A stretch of DNA of 64,000 bases from NCBI RefSeq assembly GCF_902712915.1, contig NZ_CACTIA010000005.1, positions 2,194,001-2,258,000 of the forward strand. Reading direction: 5' to 3'. The stretch is from Acidiphilium sp. C61 (lineage in GTDB: Bacteria; Pseudomonadota; Alphaproteobacteria; Acetobacterales; Acetobacteraceae). Under the pieces are notes generated by a model that was not told where the DNA came from, did not search any database, and was given only the letters and a program-made list of their open reading frames with translations. Positions 17,141 to 26,213 of the stretch are shown piece after piece (position 1 is the first letter of the stretch; each line of letters starts with the position of its first letter). Position numbers and translations under genes: made by a program.

Positions 17141-17721
17141 TAAAGGCTGGCGCGCAGGGTTTCCAGCTCGTCGAGCACTGCGTGGATGGCGGCGCGCAGC
17201 ACCGTGCCGGCGGCCCGGGCGCGTTCGAGCTGGCGGTCCGGCGCGGCGTCGGGCGGGGGGCCGGGTTGCGGGCGGGATGCGGCGGTGGCGAGGATCGGCA
17301 GTTCCGGCGACTCCTCGCCGGCATCGTCCGCCATGCCGGGCTCGGCAGTGGTGCGGCCGCGCTCGGCGGCGGAGGCTGCGCGTTCCTCGTCCGAGGCGGG
17401 CGGGATTTCGGCGTGCAGCAGCCCACCGCTCTCGCGGAGCAGGCGCTGGACCCCCTTGATCGTATAGCCCTGGGTGTAGAGCAGGTCGGCGATGCGTTGC
17501 AGCAGCACGACATCATCCGGACGGTAATAACGCCGGCCGCCGCCGCGCTTGAGGGGCTTGATGCGGGGAAACTTGGTTTCCCAGAAGCGCAGCACGTGCT
17601 GGGGCACATGAAGCTCGTCCGCCACCTCGCTGATGGTGCGGAACGCCTCGGCCGACTTGCGGACCCGGGCGCGGCCCTGGTCGTCCTGCCTGGTATCGTC
17701 GGGCGGCGTCTCGTCGGTCAA
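17140..17721 (-). CDS. MerR-family transcriptional regulator
   Basis: The 193-residue protein has an N-terminal MerR winged helix ([43 protein letters not shown]) and a helical extension without metal-binding cysteines, then a low-complexity Ala/Pro/Arg tail. It is the regulator conserved after ihfA in this operon in many alphaproteobacteria; its target is unknown. Its start overlaps the ihfA stop by four bases, implying coupled translation. The C-terminus ends at the insertion junction of palindromic copy D. Confidence 0.88.
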   Translation of the reverse strand: MTDETPPDDTRQDDQGRARVRKSAEAFRTISEVADELHVPQHVLRFWETKFPRIKPLKRGGGRRYYRPDDVVLLQRIADLLYTQGYTIKGVQRLLRESGGLLHAEIPPASDEERAASAAERGRTTAEPGMADDAGEESPELPILATAASRPQPGPPPDAAPDRQLERARAAGTVLRAAIHAVLDELETLRASL

Positions 17722-18032
17722 AACTGGCCTGCGGAGGCGGGGGATTTGCCGGTGTCAACGGCCTCGCGCAGGATCTGGCTGGGGCGGAAAACCAGCACGC
17801 GGCGCGGCAGGATCGGCACTTCGCGGCCGGTTTTCGGGTTGCGGCCGATGCGCCGCCCTTTCTGGCGCACGGAGAAGGTGCCGAAACCGCTGATCTTGAT
17901 CGACTCGCCCTCGGCAAGGGCGCGCTTCATGCGGTCCAGCACTGCTTCGAGCAGCTCTGCGGATTCGTTGCGCGACAGTCCCACTGCCGCATAGATCGAC
18001 TCAGCCAGTCCGGCGCGTGTCAACGTGCTCAT
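17718..18032 (-). CDS. ihfA: Integration host factor, alpha subunit
   Basis: The 104-residue HU/IHF protein begins [29 protein letters not shown] and carries the DNA-bending beta-arm [29 protein letters not shown], with the NPKTG residues typical of IHF-alpha. It forms a heterodimer with IHF-beta and bends DNA for recombination, transcription and phage integration. It lies between fabH and merR, the standard context for ihfA in this group. Confidence 0.96.
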   Translation of the reverse strand: MSTLTRAGLAESIYAAVGLSRNESAELLEAVLDRMKRALAEGESIKISGFGTFSVRQKGRRIGRNPKTGREVPILPRRVLVFRPSQILREAVDTGKSPASAGQF

Positions 18033-18112
18033 TTTTCAAGATTAGCAAGAAAGGCAGCCGGGTCAACACGGAACCGCAATCGTCGCGGTCTCGGGCGGCA
18101 AGGCGGGGCGGT

Positions 18113-19075
18113 TCAGAAGCGGAACAGCGCCGATCCCCAGGTCAGTCCGCCGCCGAGCGCCTCGATCAGCACGAGATGGCCGGGCTTGATTCGTCCGTCG
18201 CGCACCGCCTCGTCGAGCGCCAGCGGGATGGAGGCGGCGGAGGTGTTGGCGTGGCGGTCGACCGTGACGACGACCTGTTCGGGCGCGAGGCCGAGCCGCT
18301 TTCCCATCGCATCGATGATGCGGCGATTGGCCTGGTGGGGAACCAGCCAGTCGATGTCCGATTGCGCGAGGCCGTTGGCGGCGAGCGCCTCGTCCACCGC
18401 GCCGGCGAGCTTGCTGACCGCGTGGCGGAAGACTTCCGAGCCCTTCATCACCAGGTGCTGGGGCCGGTCGGCCTGGCCGGTTGCGCCGTCGATATAGAGG
18501 ATGTCGCCGTAGCGGCCATCCGAATGGATATGGGTGGAGATCAGCCCGCGATCGGCGTCGTCCTGTGCCGCGCGCAGCAGCACCGCGCCGGCGCCGTCGC
18601 CGAACAGGACGCAGGTGCCGCGGTCTTCCCAGTTGAGGATGCGGGAATAGACCTCGGTGCCGATCACCAGCACGCTGGCGCATTGGCCGGAGCGGATGAA
18701 GGCATCGGCCACCGAGACGGCGTAGACGAAGCCGGAGCAGGCGGCCGAGAGGTCGAACGCGAAGCCGCCGGTGATGCCGAGTGCCGCCTGGATGCTCACT
18801 GCGGTGGCGGGAAAGCCCTGATCCGGCGTCGAGGTCGCGACGATGATGGCATCGACCGTCTCGGGGGCGGCGCCGGCATAGGCCAGCGCCCGGCGCGCGG
18901 CCTCGGCGCCCATGAAGGTCGCGGTTTCATGCGGGGCGGCGAGGTGCCGCTGGCCGATGCCGGTGCGTTCGCGGATCCAGGAATCGGAGGTGTCGACCCG
19001 TTTGGCCAGTTCGTCGTTGGTGACGATGCGTTCCGGCAGGTAGCTGCCGACCCCTTCGAAAACGGTGCGTTTCAT
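18113..19075 (-). CDS. fabH: 3-oxoacyl-[acyl-carrier-protein] synthase III
   Basis: The 320-residue enzyme starts fatty-acid synthesis by condensing acetyl-CoA with malonyl-ACP. The catalytic triad is visible: Cys113 in LSAACSGFVYA, His in WLVPHQANRRI and Asn in DRHANTSAASIP. The frame is open upstream into plsX, but the ATG at 19075 begins MKRTVFEGVGSYLPERIVTND, the conserved N-terminus. Only five bases separate it from the plsX stop, so the two are co-translated. Confidence 0.96.
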   Translation of the reverse strand: MKRTVFEGVGSYLPERIVTNDELAKRVDTSDSWIRERTGIGQRHLAAPHETATFMGAEAARRALAYAGAAPETVDAIIVATSTPDQGFPATAVSIQAALGITGGFAFDLSAACSGFVYAVSVADAFIRSGQCASVLVIGTEVYSRILNWEDRGTCVLFGDGAGAVLLRAAQDDADRGLISTHIHSDGRYGDILYIDGATGQADRPQHLVMKGSEVFRHAVSKLAGAVDEALAANGLAQSDIDWLVPHQANRRIIDAMGKRLGLAPEQVVVTVDRHANTSAASIPLALDEAVRDGRIKPGHLVLIEALGGGLTWGSALFRF

Positions 19076-19080
19076 GTCGG

Positions 19081-20226
19081 TCAGCCGGATGTCACGGGTG
19101 TGGAGGAGGGGGTGCGGATGGCATCGCTGGCGAGGCGCTCGCGATCGACGTGGTGGGTCAGGTCGTCGCGGATACGGTCGTTGAAGCGGTTGACGATCAT
19201 GTCCATCGCGACGTCGACGGCATGGGCGAAGCCCTCGGCATCGGCGCCGCCGTGGGATTTGACCACGACGCCGTTCAGCCCGAGCAGGACGGCGCCGTTG
19301 TAGCGCCGCGGGTCGAGCCATTCGCGCAGCCGCGACAGGCCGGGGCGGGCGAGGAGATAGGCGATGCGGGCGGCGATGTTGGCCGAGAAGATCCGCCGCA
19401 GCAGGTCGCCGACCAGGCGCAGCGCGCCCTCGCCGGTCTTGAGCGCGACATTGCCGGTGAAGCCGTCGGTCACGACGACGTCCACGGTGCCGCCGGCGAT
19501 GTCGTGGCCCTCGATGAAGCCGTGGAACTGCGCGCCGATCGGGCTTTCGCGCAGCGCCTCGGCGGCGCGGCGCAGGGTTTCATCGCCCTTCATTTCCTCG
19601 GAGCCGACATTGAGCAGCCCGATCGTCGGGTGCGGCAGGCCGAGCACGGTGCGCGCGAACAACTCGCCCATGATGGCGAATTCGACGAGGTTGCGGGCGT
19701 CGCAGACGACATTGGCGCCGAGATCGAGCATCACCACGTCGCCGCGCGCCGAGGGGCCGATCGCGGCCATGGCGGGGCGGTCGATCCCGCTCATCGTCTT
19801 GAGGACGATCTTGGCGAGGGCGAGCATCGCGCCGGTATTGCCGGCCGAGATGACGCCCGCGGCCTCGCCATTGGCCACGGCATCGATCGCCCGGCGCAGC
19901 GAGGCGTCCCGCAGCCGCAGGGCGGCGGTGGGTTTCAGCTCGTTGGGGATGACTTCCGTGGTCGGGCGGATGGTGACCCGGTTGCGCAGGCGCTTGCTCA
20001 GCCGGACCAGCTCATCTAGCCGCGGCGCGTCGCCAAAGACCTCGAACCGGGCATTCGGATGGCGCTCGGCAGCGATGTCGAGCCCGGCGATGACCACGTC
20101 CGGCGCATGGTCGCCGCCCATCGCGTCGACCGCGAGGATCGGCGCTCCGGCGGCGGGCGCGCGGTCGGGTCCTTGCGGCGGATGCGGCATGGAGGAGGCG
20201 GAGTCGGAGGGGGATCCGGTCGTCAT
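19081..20226 (-). CDS. plsX: Phosphate acyltransferase PlsX
   Basis: The 381-residue protein converts acyl-ACP to acyl-phosphate for phospholipid synthesis. The family N-terminal motif ILAVDAMGGDHAPDVVIAG begins near residue 30, with later segments AGVISAGNTGAMLALA and VDVVVTDGFTGNVALKTGEG. The first 28 residues are a Pro/Ser-rich extension, and the ATG 36 bases downstream (20190) is an alternative start. It lies between rpmF and fabH in the usual order. Confidence 0.95.
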   Translation of the reverse strand: MTTGSPSDSASSMPHPPQGPDRAPAAGAPILAVDAMGGDHAPDVVIAGLDIAAERHPNARFEVFGDAPRLDELVRLSKRLRNRVTIRPTTEVIPNELKPTAALRLRDASLRRAIDAVANGEAAGVISAGNTGAMLALAKIVLKTMSGIDRPAMAAIGPSARGDVVMLDLGANVVCDARNLVEFAIMGELFARTVLGLPHPTIGLLNVGSEEMKGDETLRRAAEALRESPIGAQFHGFIEGHDIAGGTVDVVVTDGFTGNVALKTGEGALRLVGDLLRRIFSANIAARIAYLLARPGLSRLREWLDPRRYNGAVLLGLNGVVVKSHGGADAEGFAHAVDVAMDMIVNRFNDRIRDDLTHHVDRERLASDAIRTPSSTPVTSG

Positions 20227-20271
20227 CGGCTGTGCGAAGGCACGGACGGTGGCGACAAGGTCACGGCCGGA

Positions 20272-20475
20272 TCAGATCCGGACCGTGCCCTTGAGATCCT
20301 TGCCGGCGGCGACGACTTCACGCCCGTCATAATGGCCGCAATGGCCGCAGACATGGTGCGGACGCTTCAGCTCGCCGCAATTGCTGCACTCGGCATGAGC
20401 CTGCTGGCCCACGGCGTGGTGGCTGCGGCGCATGCCTTGGCGGGAGGGGGAGGTCTTGCGCTTGGGTACGGCCAT
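20272..20475 (-). CDS. rpmF: 50S ribosomal protein L32
   Basis: The 67-residue protein begins [21 protein letters not shown] and contains a zinc ribbon ([20 protein letters not shown]) with four cysteines, the classic L32 layout. It is a structural component of the large ribosomal subunit. The gene sits between yceD and plsX, as in most bacteria. Confidence 0.97.
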   Translation of the reverse strand: MAVPKRKTSPSRQGMRRSHHAVGQQAHAECSNCGELKRPHHVCGHCGHYDGREVVAAGKDLKGTVRI

Positions 20476-20618
20476 GGGTCGCTCTCGGTTCTGTGCGTTT
20501 CGTCGCGAAAGGTCTCGGCGCGCCAGCAGGTGACGCCCCGTGGACCGGGGGGGATCGGAAAGCGGGCGTCTAGCAGAGAGAGGGGCGGAGGGCAAGATTG
20601 AAGGTGGCGGGGCGGTGC

Positions 20619-20687
20619 GGCCGGGATAAATCCGGCCGGTAGCAGTCCGGCCGGGATCAGTCCGGCCGGGGTCACTCCGGCCGGCGG
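20619..20687. repeat. 15-bp direct tandem repeat between yceD and rpmF
   Basis: Four full units of the form GGCCGGGATNANTCC plus a 9-bp partial unit run through the yceD stop codon into the yceD-rpmF spacer. Each unit boundary contains the palindrome CCGGCCGG, so the transcript can form alternative small hairpins here. Copy number is likely to vary between strains. Confidence 0.8.
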
Positions 20688-21196
20688 AGTTTCGCGAGGG
20701 CGGCGAACGGGTGCGCCTGCGGTGCGGCGCCGGCATCGGGTGCTGCGGGCGGCTCCGCGCCGGGCCGGCGGGGATAGGGATCGAGCGCCAGGGCGAGCTG
20801 CTCGACGAGCAGGGCGCCGAGATCGGCCACCGTTCCCTCCAGCGCGACCTGGTCCGGCGCGTCGGGGTCCAGCATGTCGTCATCCTCCACCGGCGCGCCG
20901 TTGGTGACGAGCAGCAGCGCGGCGGTTTCGGCGATCGACTGGTCGACCGGTTCGAGCGACACGATGCAGGATTGCGTGACCTCGGCGGCAAGCTCCAGCC
21001 GCGCCTCGATCCGCGGTCCGCCGGCGCGGCGCAGGTGGAAGCTGCCCGACAGCGCGGCGATCGCGGGGATACCGAAGGCGGCGGCGATGGCGGCGCGTTC
21101 TGCGGCGCTGGTCTCGATCGTCACCGTTTCGGGATCGTCGCCGAGGCGGGCGAGGTCGAGGCGCCGGGTGAGGGGGGCGGGGGCTGCTTCAGTCAT
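20672..21196 (-). CDS. yceD: DUF177 / YceD family protein
   Basis: The 174-residue protein precedes rpmF, the conserved place of YceD. It shows the family features: an internal segment [23 protein letters not shown] (one conserved Cys) and an acidic stretch [18 protein letters not shown]. YceD is linked to 23S rRNA or large-subunit biogenesis, but its activity is not settled. The ATG at 21196 is chosen because the upstream open frame overlaps the divergent bamE leader. Its last codons are inside the 15-bp tandem repeat. Confidence 0.88.
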   Translation of the reverse strand: MTEAAPAPLTRRLDLARLGDDPETVTIETSAAERAAIAAAFGIPAIAALSGSFHLRRAGGPRIEARLELAAEVTQSCIVSLEPVDQSIAETAALLLVTNGAPVEDDDMLDPDAPDQVALEGTVADLGALLVEQLALALDPYPRRPGAEPPAAPDAGAAPQAHPFAALAKLRRPE

Positions 21197-21278
21197 GTTA
21201 AAACAGTGCCGCATCTTGCACGGCGAGGGAAGCTCGCTCATAGAGCCTGAACCAGCCGCAACCCAAGGATCGAGCCGC

Positions 21279-21773
21279 GTGCGCAGATTGGCGATCAAGC
21301 TCCGCCCATTTCTCCCCTTGCTGATGCTGCCGGCACTTGCCGGCTGCGCCGTGTTTTCGGCGCAACCGCGCTATCGCGGCACCGCGGTGACCGAGGCGCA
21401 GCTCAAGCAGCTCACCCCCGGCGTTTCCACCGAGGCGGACGCCACCGCGCTGCTCGGCTCGCCGACGCTGCGGGAATCATTCAACGATCATGACTGGCTT
21501 TACGTGAGCCAGGTGACGAAGCCGCGCATCGGCCAGACCCTGGGCGTCGAGAAGCAGCAGGTCGTCGTGCTGGATTTCGGCGGCGGGGTGCTGAAATCGA
21601 TCCGCCGGGTCGACAAGAAGCAGGCGCTGCACGTCGCGATGGCGGGTGGCAGAACGCACGCGCCGGGCGGCCATGCAGGTTTCCTGCAACAGCTTGTCGG
21701 CGGTGTCGGGCACTATAATCCTGGCCTGGGCGCCGGACAGTCCGGCGGCCTCGGCGGAGCGAGCGGATTCTGA
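21279..21773 (+). CDS. bamE: Outer-membrane assembly lipoprotein, BamE/OmlA family
   Basis: A GTG start (after AAGGATCGAGCC) gives a 164-residue precursor with a lipoprotein signal ending LPALAGC (lipid-modified Cys23). The BamE/SmpA domain follows: YRGTAVTEAQLKQLTPGVSTEADATALLGSPT and DHDWLYVSQVTKP. It belongs to the Bam complex that inserts outer-membrane barrels. A Gly/Ala-rich tail follows the domain. It is divergent from yceD across about 80 bases, an arrangement frequent in Rhodospirillales. Confidence 0.9.
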   Translation: MRRLAIKLRPFLPLLMLPALAGCAVFSAQPRYRGTAVTEAQLKQLTPGVSTEADATALLGSPTLRESFNDHDWLYVSQVTKPRIGQTLGVEKQQVVVLDFGGGVLKSIRRVDKKQALHVAMAGGRTHAPGGHAGFLQQLVGGVGHYNPGLGAGQSGGLGGASGF

Positions 21774-21777
21774 TCGC

Positions 21778-23373
21778 ATGATCGGGCGGCGCGGCATTCT
21801 GGCCGGAACCGGAACCGTGGCGGCGCTGGCGATGGCCGGCACCGCCCGCGCCTCGACCTCGGTTCTCGGCATGGCGGGGCCCGTCACCCGTCTGCCGCCC
21901 GGATCGGAGGCGCCACAGCTGAACGACGTGGTGGCACCGGGATTGCAGCGGGACGTGCTGATCCGCTGGGGCGATCCCGTGCTGCCCGGTGCGCCGCCGT
22001 TTCGCCCGGGCAATGTCACGCTTTCGGCCGCCAGCCGGCAATTCGGCTGGGATGCGATCATCGCCGGGCTGGTGAAGATGCCGCCCGCCGACGATGGCGT
22101 GCGCCGGCTGCTGATGGTTCTCACCCATCCCGACGTGCAGATGCGCATGGCGTTTCCCGGCGGCAGCGGGCCGGCCATCGTCGCCGGCAAGATGCAGGGG
22201 GCGTCGGTCCTCAACCTCGCGGTGCAGAACGGGCGCTGGGTGGTGGTGGCCGGCGGCTACCAGTCCCGCCGCATCACCGACGGGACGCTGTGCCGCATCT
22301 CCGGGCCGGCCGCTGCCTCGATCGGGCAAACGGTGCAGGGTGTGCTGGCGCCGTCCATCGGCAGTGTGACGCCCTGGAACACGGTATTGCTGCCCGAAGG
22401 CCGCGCCGCGGGCTGGATCAAGCGGCTCGCCGGCCATGCGCCGGGCTTCGACAGCCCGGGCGTGGGCGCCGGCTTCGGCTGGGTGGTCGAGCTCGATGCG
22501 GCCAATCCGATGTCCTTCCCGGTCAAGCGCACCGCGCTCGGCCGGCTGCCCCGCGCGGGCGTTGCCTGCGGCCTCGCCGCCGATGGCAGCGCCGTCGTCT
22601 TCATGAGCGAGGACGGACCGATGGGGCGGCTGTTCCGCTTCAAGGGCGCCGCCCCTTCTGGCACCGGAGAGGGCGCGCTGGATGCCGGGACGCTCGCCGT
22701 TGCGGTGATCGATGGATCGCATATCGTCTGGCACGACCTGCCCGCGGGCCTGCCGACGCTGACCGCGACGGCTTCGGCCGGGCATCGCGAGTCCGGGTTC
22801 GATGCGCCGGCCGGCATGGCGATCGGTTCGGATGGCACGCTCTATTTGGCCTGCCGCGGCAATCCGGGACGAGGGATCAGCCAGATCAACCCGCTCAACC
22901 CGCGCGCCGGCAATGGCACAGGCCATCTGCTCGCCTTTGCGCCCGAGGGCGGCGATCCCGGGGCCAAGCGGTTTGCCGGGCGCGTCGTGCTGCTGGGCGG
23001 CAATCCGGCGCATGATTCCTCCGCGCGCTACGCGCCGGGTTCGACCGCCTGGCTGCGCGCCCCCTCGACCCTCGCTTTCGACGGGCGCGGCCGGCTGCTG
23101 ATCGGCACCGACCAGCGCGGCGATGTGACCGACACTGCGGACGGGCTGTTCGCGATGCACTCGCAGGGCGGGCTCCATCTGCTCTACAGCGCGCCGGTTG
23201 GGGGGGCTGTGGGCGGTGCTGCTGCCGATCCGCAGGGGAAGACGCTGTTCACCGTCGCGCGGCATCCCGGCGCCACGCGCCAGGCCGATTTCGCCGATCC
23301 GGCGACGCGCTGGCCGACGGTGCAGCCCGGCATGCCGCCGCAGACCACGATGGTGTCGCTCACCCCGGGTTGA
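21778..23373 (+). CDS. PhoX-like (DUF839) secreted protein, probable alkaline phosphatase
   Basis: The 531-residue protein starts four bases after bamE. Its N-terminus MIGRRGILAGTGTVAALAMAGTARA is Tat-like (twin Arg, hydrophobic stretch, AxA). The rest matches the DUF839/PhoX family: APQLNDVVAPGLQRDVLIRWGDPV, AAGWIKRLAGHAPGFDSPGVGAGFGWVVELD and the C-terminal RAPSTLAFDGRGRLLIGTDQRG. PhoX enzymes are Ca/Fe phosphatases exported folded to the periplasm; substrate and metal ligands are not verifiable here. No Pho box was recognised. Confidence 0.85.
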   Translation: MIGRRGILAGTGTVAALAMAGTARASTSVLGMAGPVTRLPPGSEAPQLNDVVAPGLQRDVLIRWGDPVLPGAPPFRPGNVTLSAASRQFGWDAIIAGLVKMPPADDGVRRLLMVLTHPDVQMRMAFPGGSGPAIVAGKMQGASVLNLAVQNGRWVVVAGGYQSRRITDGTLCRISGPAAASIGQTVQGVLAPSIGSVTPWNTVLLPEGRAAGWIKRLAGHAPGFDSPGVGAGFGWVVELDAANPMSFPVKRTALGRLPRAGVACGLAADGSAVVFMSEDGPMGRLFRFKGAAPSGTGEGALDAGTLAVAVIDGSHIVWHDLPAGLPTLTATASAGHRESGFDAPAGMAIGSDGTLYLACRGNPGRGISQINPLNPRAGNGTGHLLAFAPEGGDPGAKRFAGRVVLLGGNPAHDSSARYAPGSTAWLRAPSTLAFDGRGRLLIGTDQRGDVTDTADGLFAMHSQGGLHLLYSAPVGGAVGGAAADPQGKTLFTVARHPGATRQADFADPATRWPTVQPGMPPQTTMVSLTPG

Positions 23374-23433
23374 CCCTGTCGCGGCCGGCGTACCTGAGGC
23401 CATGACGCTGACCATCACGACGAGGAGGGCTGG

Positions 23434-24912
23434 ATGCTGAACACGACCGCGACCTTGAGGCTGAACGACCCGACGCTGCTGCGGGAAGCCAATTATATCG
23501 ATGGAGCGTGGGTTCAGGCGGAGAGCGGCCGCACGCTCGATGTCCTCAACCCCGCGACGGGCGAACTGGTCGGCCGCGTGCCGGCGATGGGCGAGGCGGA
23601 GACCCGCCGCGCGATCGAGGCGGCTGGCCGGGCTCTGGCCGGCTGGCGGGCGATGCTCGCGAAGGAGCGTGCCGCGATCCTGCGCCGCCTCTACGAGCTG
23701 ATGATGGCCAACCAGGACGATCTCGGCGCGATCATGACGGCCGAGCAGGGCAAGCCGCTGGCCGAGGCGAAGGGCGAGATCGCCTATGCCGCCGGCTTCA
23801 TCGAGTGGTTCGCCGAGGAGGGGAAGCGGATTTACGGCGACACGATCCCGCAGAACGCTCCGGGCCGGCGGATCATCGTGCAGAAGCAGCCGATCGGCGT
23901 GTTTGCCGCGGTGACGCCGTGGAACTTCCCCTCGGCGATGATCACCCGCAAGGCCGGGCCGGGCTGGGCCGCTGGCTGCACCGGGGTGATCCGCCCGGCG
24001 AGCCAGACCCCGTTCTCCGCCCTCGCCCTTGCCGCCCTCGCCGAGCGCGCCGGCATGCCGGCCGGCGTGTGCAACATCATCACCGGGCCGTCCGGGCCGA
24101 TGGGCGCCGAACTCACCGCCAACCCGATCGTGCGGAAATTCTCCTTCACCGGCAGCACCGAGGTCGGCGCGAAGCTGCTCGCCCAGTGCGCGCCGACGAT
24201 CAAGAAGACATCGATGGAACTGGGCGGCAACGCGCCCTTCATCGTGTTCGACGACGCCGATCTCGACGCCGCGGTGAAGGGCGCTATCGATTCGAAATTC
24301 CGCAATGCCGGGCAGACCTGTGTGTGCGCCAACCGCATCCTGGTGCAGGACGGCGTGTTCGAGGCGTTTGCCGAGAAGCTGAAGGTCGCGGTCGAGGCGC
24401 TGAAGGTCGGCAACGGCATGGAGGCGGGCGTGACGCAGGGGCCGCTGATCAACCGCGAGGCGGTCGAGAAGGTGGAGACGCATATCGCCGATGCGGTCGC
24501 GGGCGGCGCGCGGATCGTCACCGGTGGCAGGCGCCATGAACTGGGCGGGAATTTCTTCACCCCGACCGTGATCGCCGATGTGAAGGGCGACGCGCTGATC
24601 TTCCGCGAGGAAACCTTCGGCCCGGTGGCCCCGCTGTTCCGCTTCAGCACCGAGGCGGAGGCGATCGCGATGGCGAACGACACCGAGTTCGGCCTCGCCA
24701 GCTATTTCTATGCCCGTGACGTGGGGCGCATCTTCCGCGTTGCCGAGGCGCTGGAATACGGCATTGTCGGCATCAACGAGGGCCTGATCTCGACCGAGGT
24801 CGCCCCCTTCGGCGGCGTCAAATCCTCGGGCCTCGGCCGCGAGGGATCGAAATACGGGATCGAGGATTATCTCGAGATCAAGTATCTGGCGCTCGGCGGC
24901 CTGGGCGGCTAA
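23434..24912 (+). CDS. gabD: NAD(P)-dependent succinate-semialdehyde dehydrogenase
   Basis: The 492-residue aldehyde dehydrogenase has the catalytic Glu region MELGGNAPFIVFDDADLDAAV and nucleophile Cys in NAGQTCVCANR; the second Cys two residues later is typical of GabD. Other family features are the N-terminal YIDGAWVQAESGRTLDVLNPATGE and VTPWNFPSAMITRKAGP. It oxidises succinate semialdehyde to succinate in GABA degradation. The start follows GAGGAGGGCTGG. It ends 13 bases before tRNA-Ser. Confidence 0.93.
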   Translation: MLNTTATLRLNDPTLLREANYIDGAWVQAESGRTLDVLNPATGELVGRVPAMGEAETRRAIEAAGRALAGWRAMLAKERAAILRRLYELMMANQDDLGAIMTAEQGKPLAEAKGEIAYAAGFIEWFAEEGKRIYGDTIPQNAPGRRIIVQKQPIGVFAAVTPWNFPSAMITRKAGPGWAAGCTGVIRPASQTPFSALALAALAERAGMPAGVCNIITGPSGPMGAELTANPIVRKFSFTGSTEVGAKLLAQCAPTIKKTSMELGGNAPFIVFDDADLDAAVKGAIDSKFRNAGQTCVCANRILVQDGVFEAFAEKLKVAVEALKVGNGMEAGVTQGPLINREAVEKVETHIADAVAGGARIVTGGRRHELGGNFFTPTVIADVKGDALIFREETFGPVAPLFRFSTEAEAIAMANDTEFGLASYFYARDVGRIFRVAEALEYGIVGINEGLISTEVAPFGGVKSSGLGREGSKYGIEDYLEIKYLALGGLGG

Positions 24913-24925
24913 ACGGGCGCTGCCA

Positions 24926-25015
24926 GGATGGGTGGCCGAGTGGTTTAAGGCAGCGGTCTTGAAAACCGCCATACGTGAAAGCGTATCGTGGGTTCGAATC
25001 CCACCCCATCCGCCA
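24926..25015 (+). tRNA. tRNA-Ser (anticodon UGA), attachment site of the downstream island
   Basis: A 90-base class II tRNA has acceptor stem GGATGGG/CCCATCC, anticodon stem GCGGT/ACCGC with loop CTTGAAA (anticodon TGA), a long variable arm (ATACGTGAAAGCGTAT), T-arm GGTTCGAATCC and encoded CCA. Its last 14 bases are repeated at 37395-37408, marking it as the integration target of the 12.4-kb element. Confidence 0.96.
25002..25015 (+). other. attL core: 3' end of tRNA-Ser
   Basis: The sequence CACCCCATCCGCCA is identical to 37395-37408. The integrating element regenerated a complete tRNA-Ser gene at this end. Confidence 0.85.
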
Positions 25016-25072
25016 GTATTTCGAGAAAAATGCAGGCGCAATAAGCAACATTCAAAAATGACTATGTATATT

Positions 25073-25130
25073 GGATACACCCATCAGGATACATTCGAGG
25101 CGCGCATTTCCTAGGACGTCTATGGACGTC
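25073..25130 (+). repeat. Left copy of the island's subterminal direct repeat
   Basis: GGATACA occurs twice (25073, 25087), followed by CCTAGGACGTC-T-ATGGACGTC at 25110-25130. The same arrangement, with one GGATACA, is present in the same orientation near the right end (37277-37320). The tandem GGACGTC motifs suggest protein-binding sites close to each attachment core. Confidence 0.7.
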
Positions 25131-25200
25131 GCGCACCAATCGCGATAGCGCGTTTGAAACTCCCAAGGCATAGAGCGGATGTATCGAAAGGCGTTCTAAA

Positions 25201-25432
25201 AACCGCAGAATATATCTATAAGATATATAATATGACAGTAATACTGTCCTATTTTAATTTGTGTTTAGCCTAGAGAGGCGGTTTGCGCGGTTTCGGGCGA
25301 TTGGCACCCCTTGCGGTTCCTGCGGTTCCTGCGGTTTTGAGGCTATGCTTGGAAAAAATGCAGGTATTTAGTCGAGTTGGTGGCCTCGAAAAACCGCAAC
25401 CCACTTGCGGTTCCTTGCGGTTTTCTGCGGTT
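25201..25432 (-). repeat. Left heptamer array (AACCGCA / TGCGGTT)
   Basis: Eight exact heptamers lie here: AACCGCA at 25201 and 25392, TGCGGTT at 25312, 25321, 25330, 25406, 25416 and 25426. One-mismatch forms occur at 25277 and 25286. One group of three has 9-base spacing, the other 10-base spacing. Around it, 25016-25747 is AT-rich with no convincing gene; small palindromes occur at 25211-25227 and 25234-25248. Confidence 0.85.
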
Positions 25433-25747
25433 TTTCGGGTGATGCGCGGTCAATTCATGCCCTATGGCAATGCAATAGCCTTTATATGCCGGTTATCTAT
25501 GCCTCATCCGCTATCTATGTCTCCCCTATTGGGTCGATAACTGGCGTGCAATCCGGCGCGCGGCGACCGCCCCATGACCGGCACCCGACCGGCGGCAGGA
25601 TGCAGGGCGATGGCGCATTGACCGGCGCTCGATCTGGGGGCGGTTTCGGGCATCGTCGGCATGGAAGCCGGCGCCCGGCCTGCGGCCTCGCCCAGCCCGT
25701 CGCCAGGCGGTGACGGAAGCATTGACGATCCGCCGGCTGGGACGCCT

Positions 25748-26177
25748 CTACAGGCTCACGTATCGCCGCAGAGCGGCCCGCCACGCAGTGCGAGATAACC
25801 GGGCGGGTGCTGGCTGCACGCTGCGCTCTGACTGGCCGGTGCGGACTGCGGTGTCGGCGGTGAAGCGGTCGGCTTTGGCAGAGTCGCCAACTTGGCGACT
25901 CTGATCGTGGCCGCCCCCAATCGCGCCATGCTTCGTCTCGGGATGCAGCGCCTCGTAAGCCTCCTTGCGGCGCTGCACCTCGGTGCGGTCGATGCCGAGT
26001 TCGCGGGTGGCGGCATTGATGCCGGATGGCATTTGTTGAGGCGAACGACGGCGACCAGATGCATCAAGATGGCCGGCGCAAGTTGCGCCTTCCACCTTCT
26101 CACCTGTCAGCCTGACCCATTCCGCGATGTGCTCGCTGCGCTCAAGCGGCGTCAGTTCGGCGGGGACTTTTCCTCTC
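25748..26177 (-). pseudogene. Remnant of a ParB-N-domain protein
   Basis: The minus-strand frame (TAA just upstream, then PAELTPLERSEHIAEWVRLTGEKV) continues into INAATRELGIDRTEVQRRKEAYEAL, RFTADTAVRTGQSERSVQ and then unrelated residues. These are recognisable pieces of the ParB-like partition/regulatory proteins found on alphaproteobacterial plasmids and phages, but both the N-terminal nuclease/CTPase part and the C-terminus are missing. No good start or ribosome site exists. An 11-bp inverted repeat (AGAGTCGCCAA/TTGGCGACTCT, 25879-25901) lies inside. Confidence 0.6.
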
Positions 26178-26213
26178 GTTTCCTTTAGGGATGCGGAAAA
26201 CTACCCCCAGCCT

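Noticed and set aside
21481..25080. 1,199-codon minus-strand frame across the PhoX and gabD genes
   Set aside because: Composition is His/Arg/Asp-rich with no domain; it is antisense to three convincing genes and to tRNA-Ser.
25201..25432. Heptamer array considered as a CRISPR array
   Set aside because: Repeat units are only 7 bases with 2-3-base gaps or irregular spacing; there are no spacers of constant length and no cas genes.
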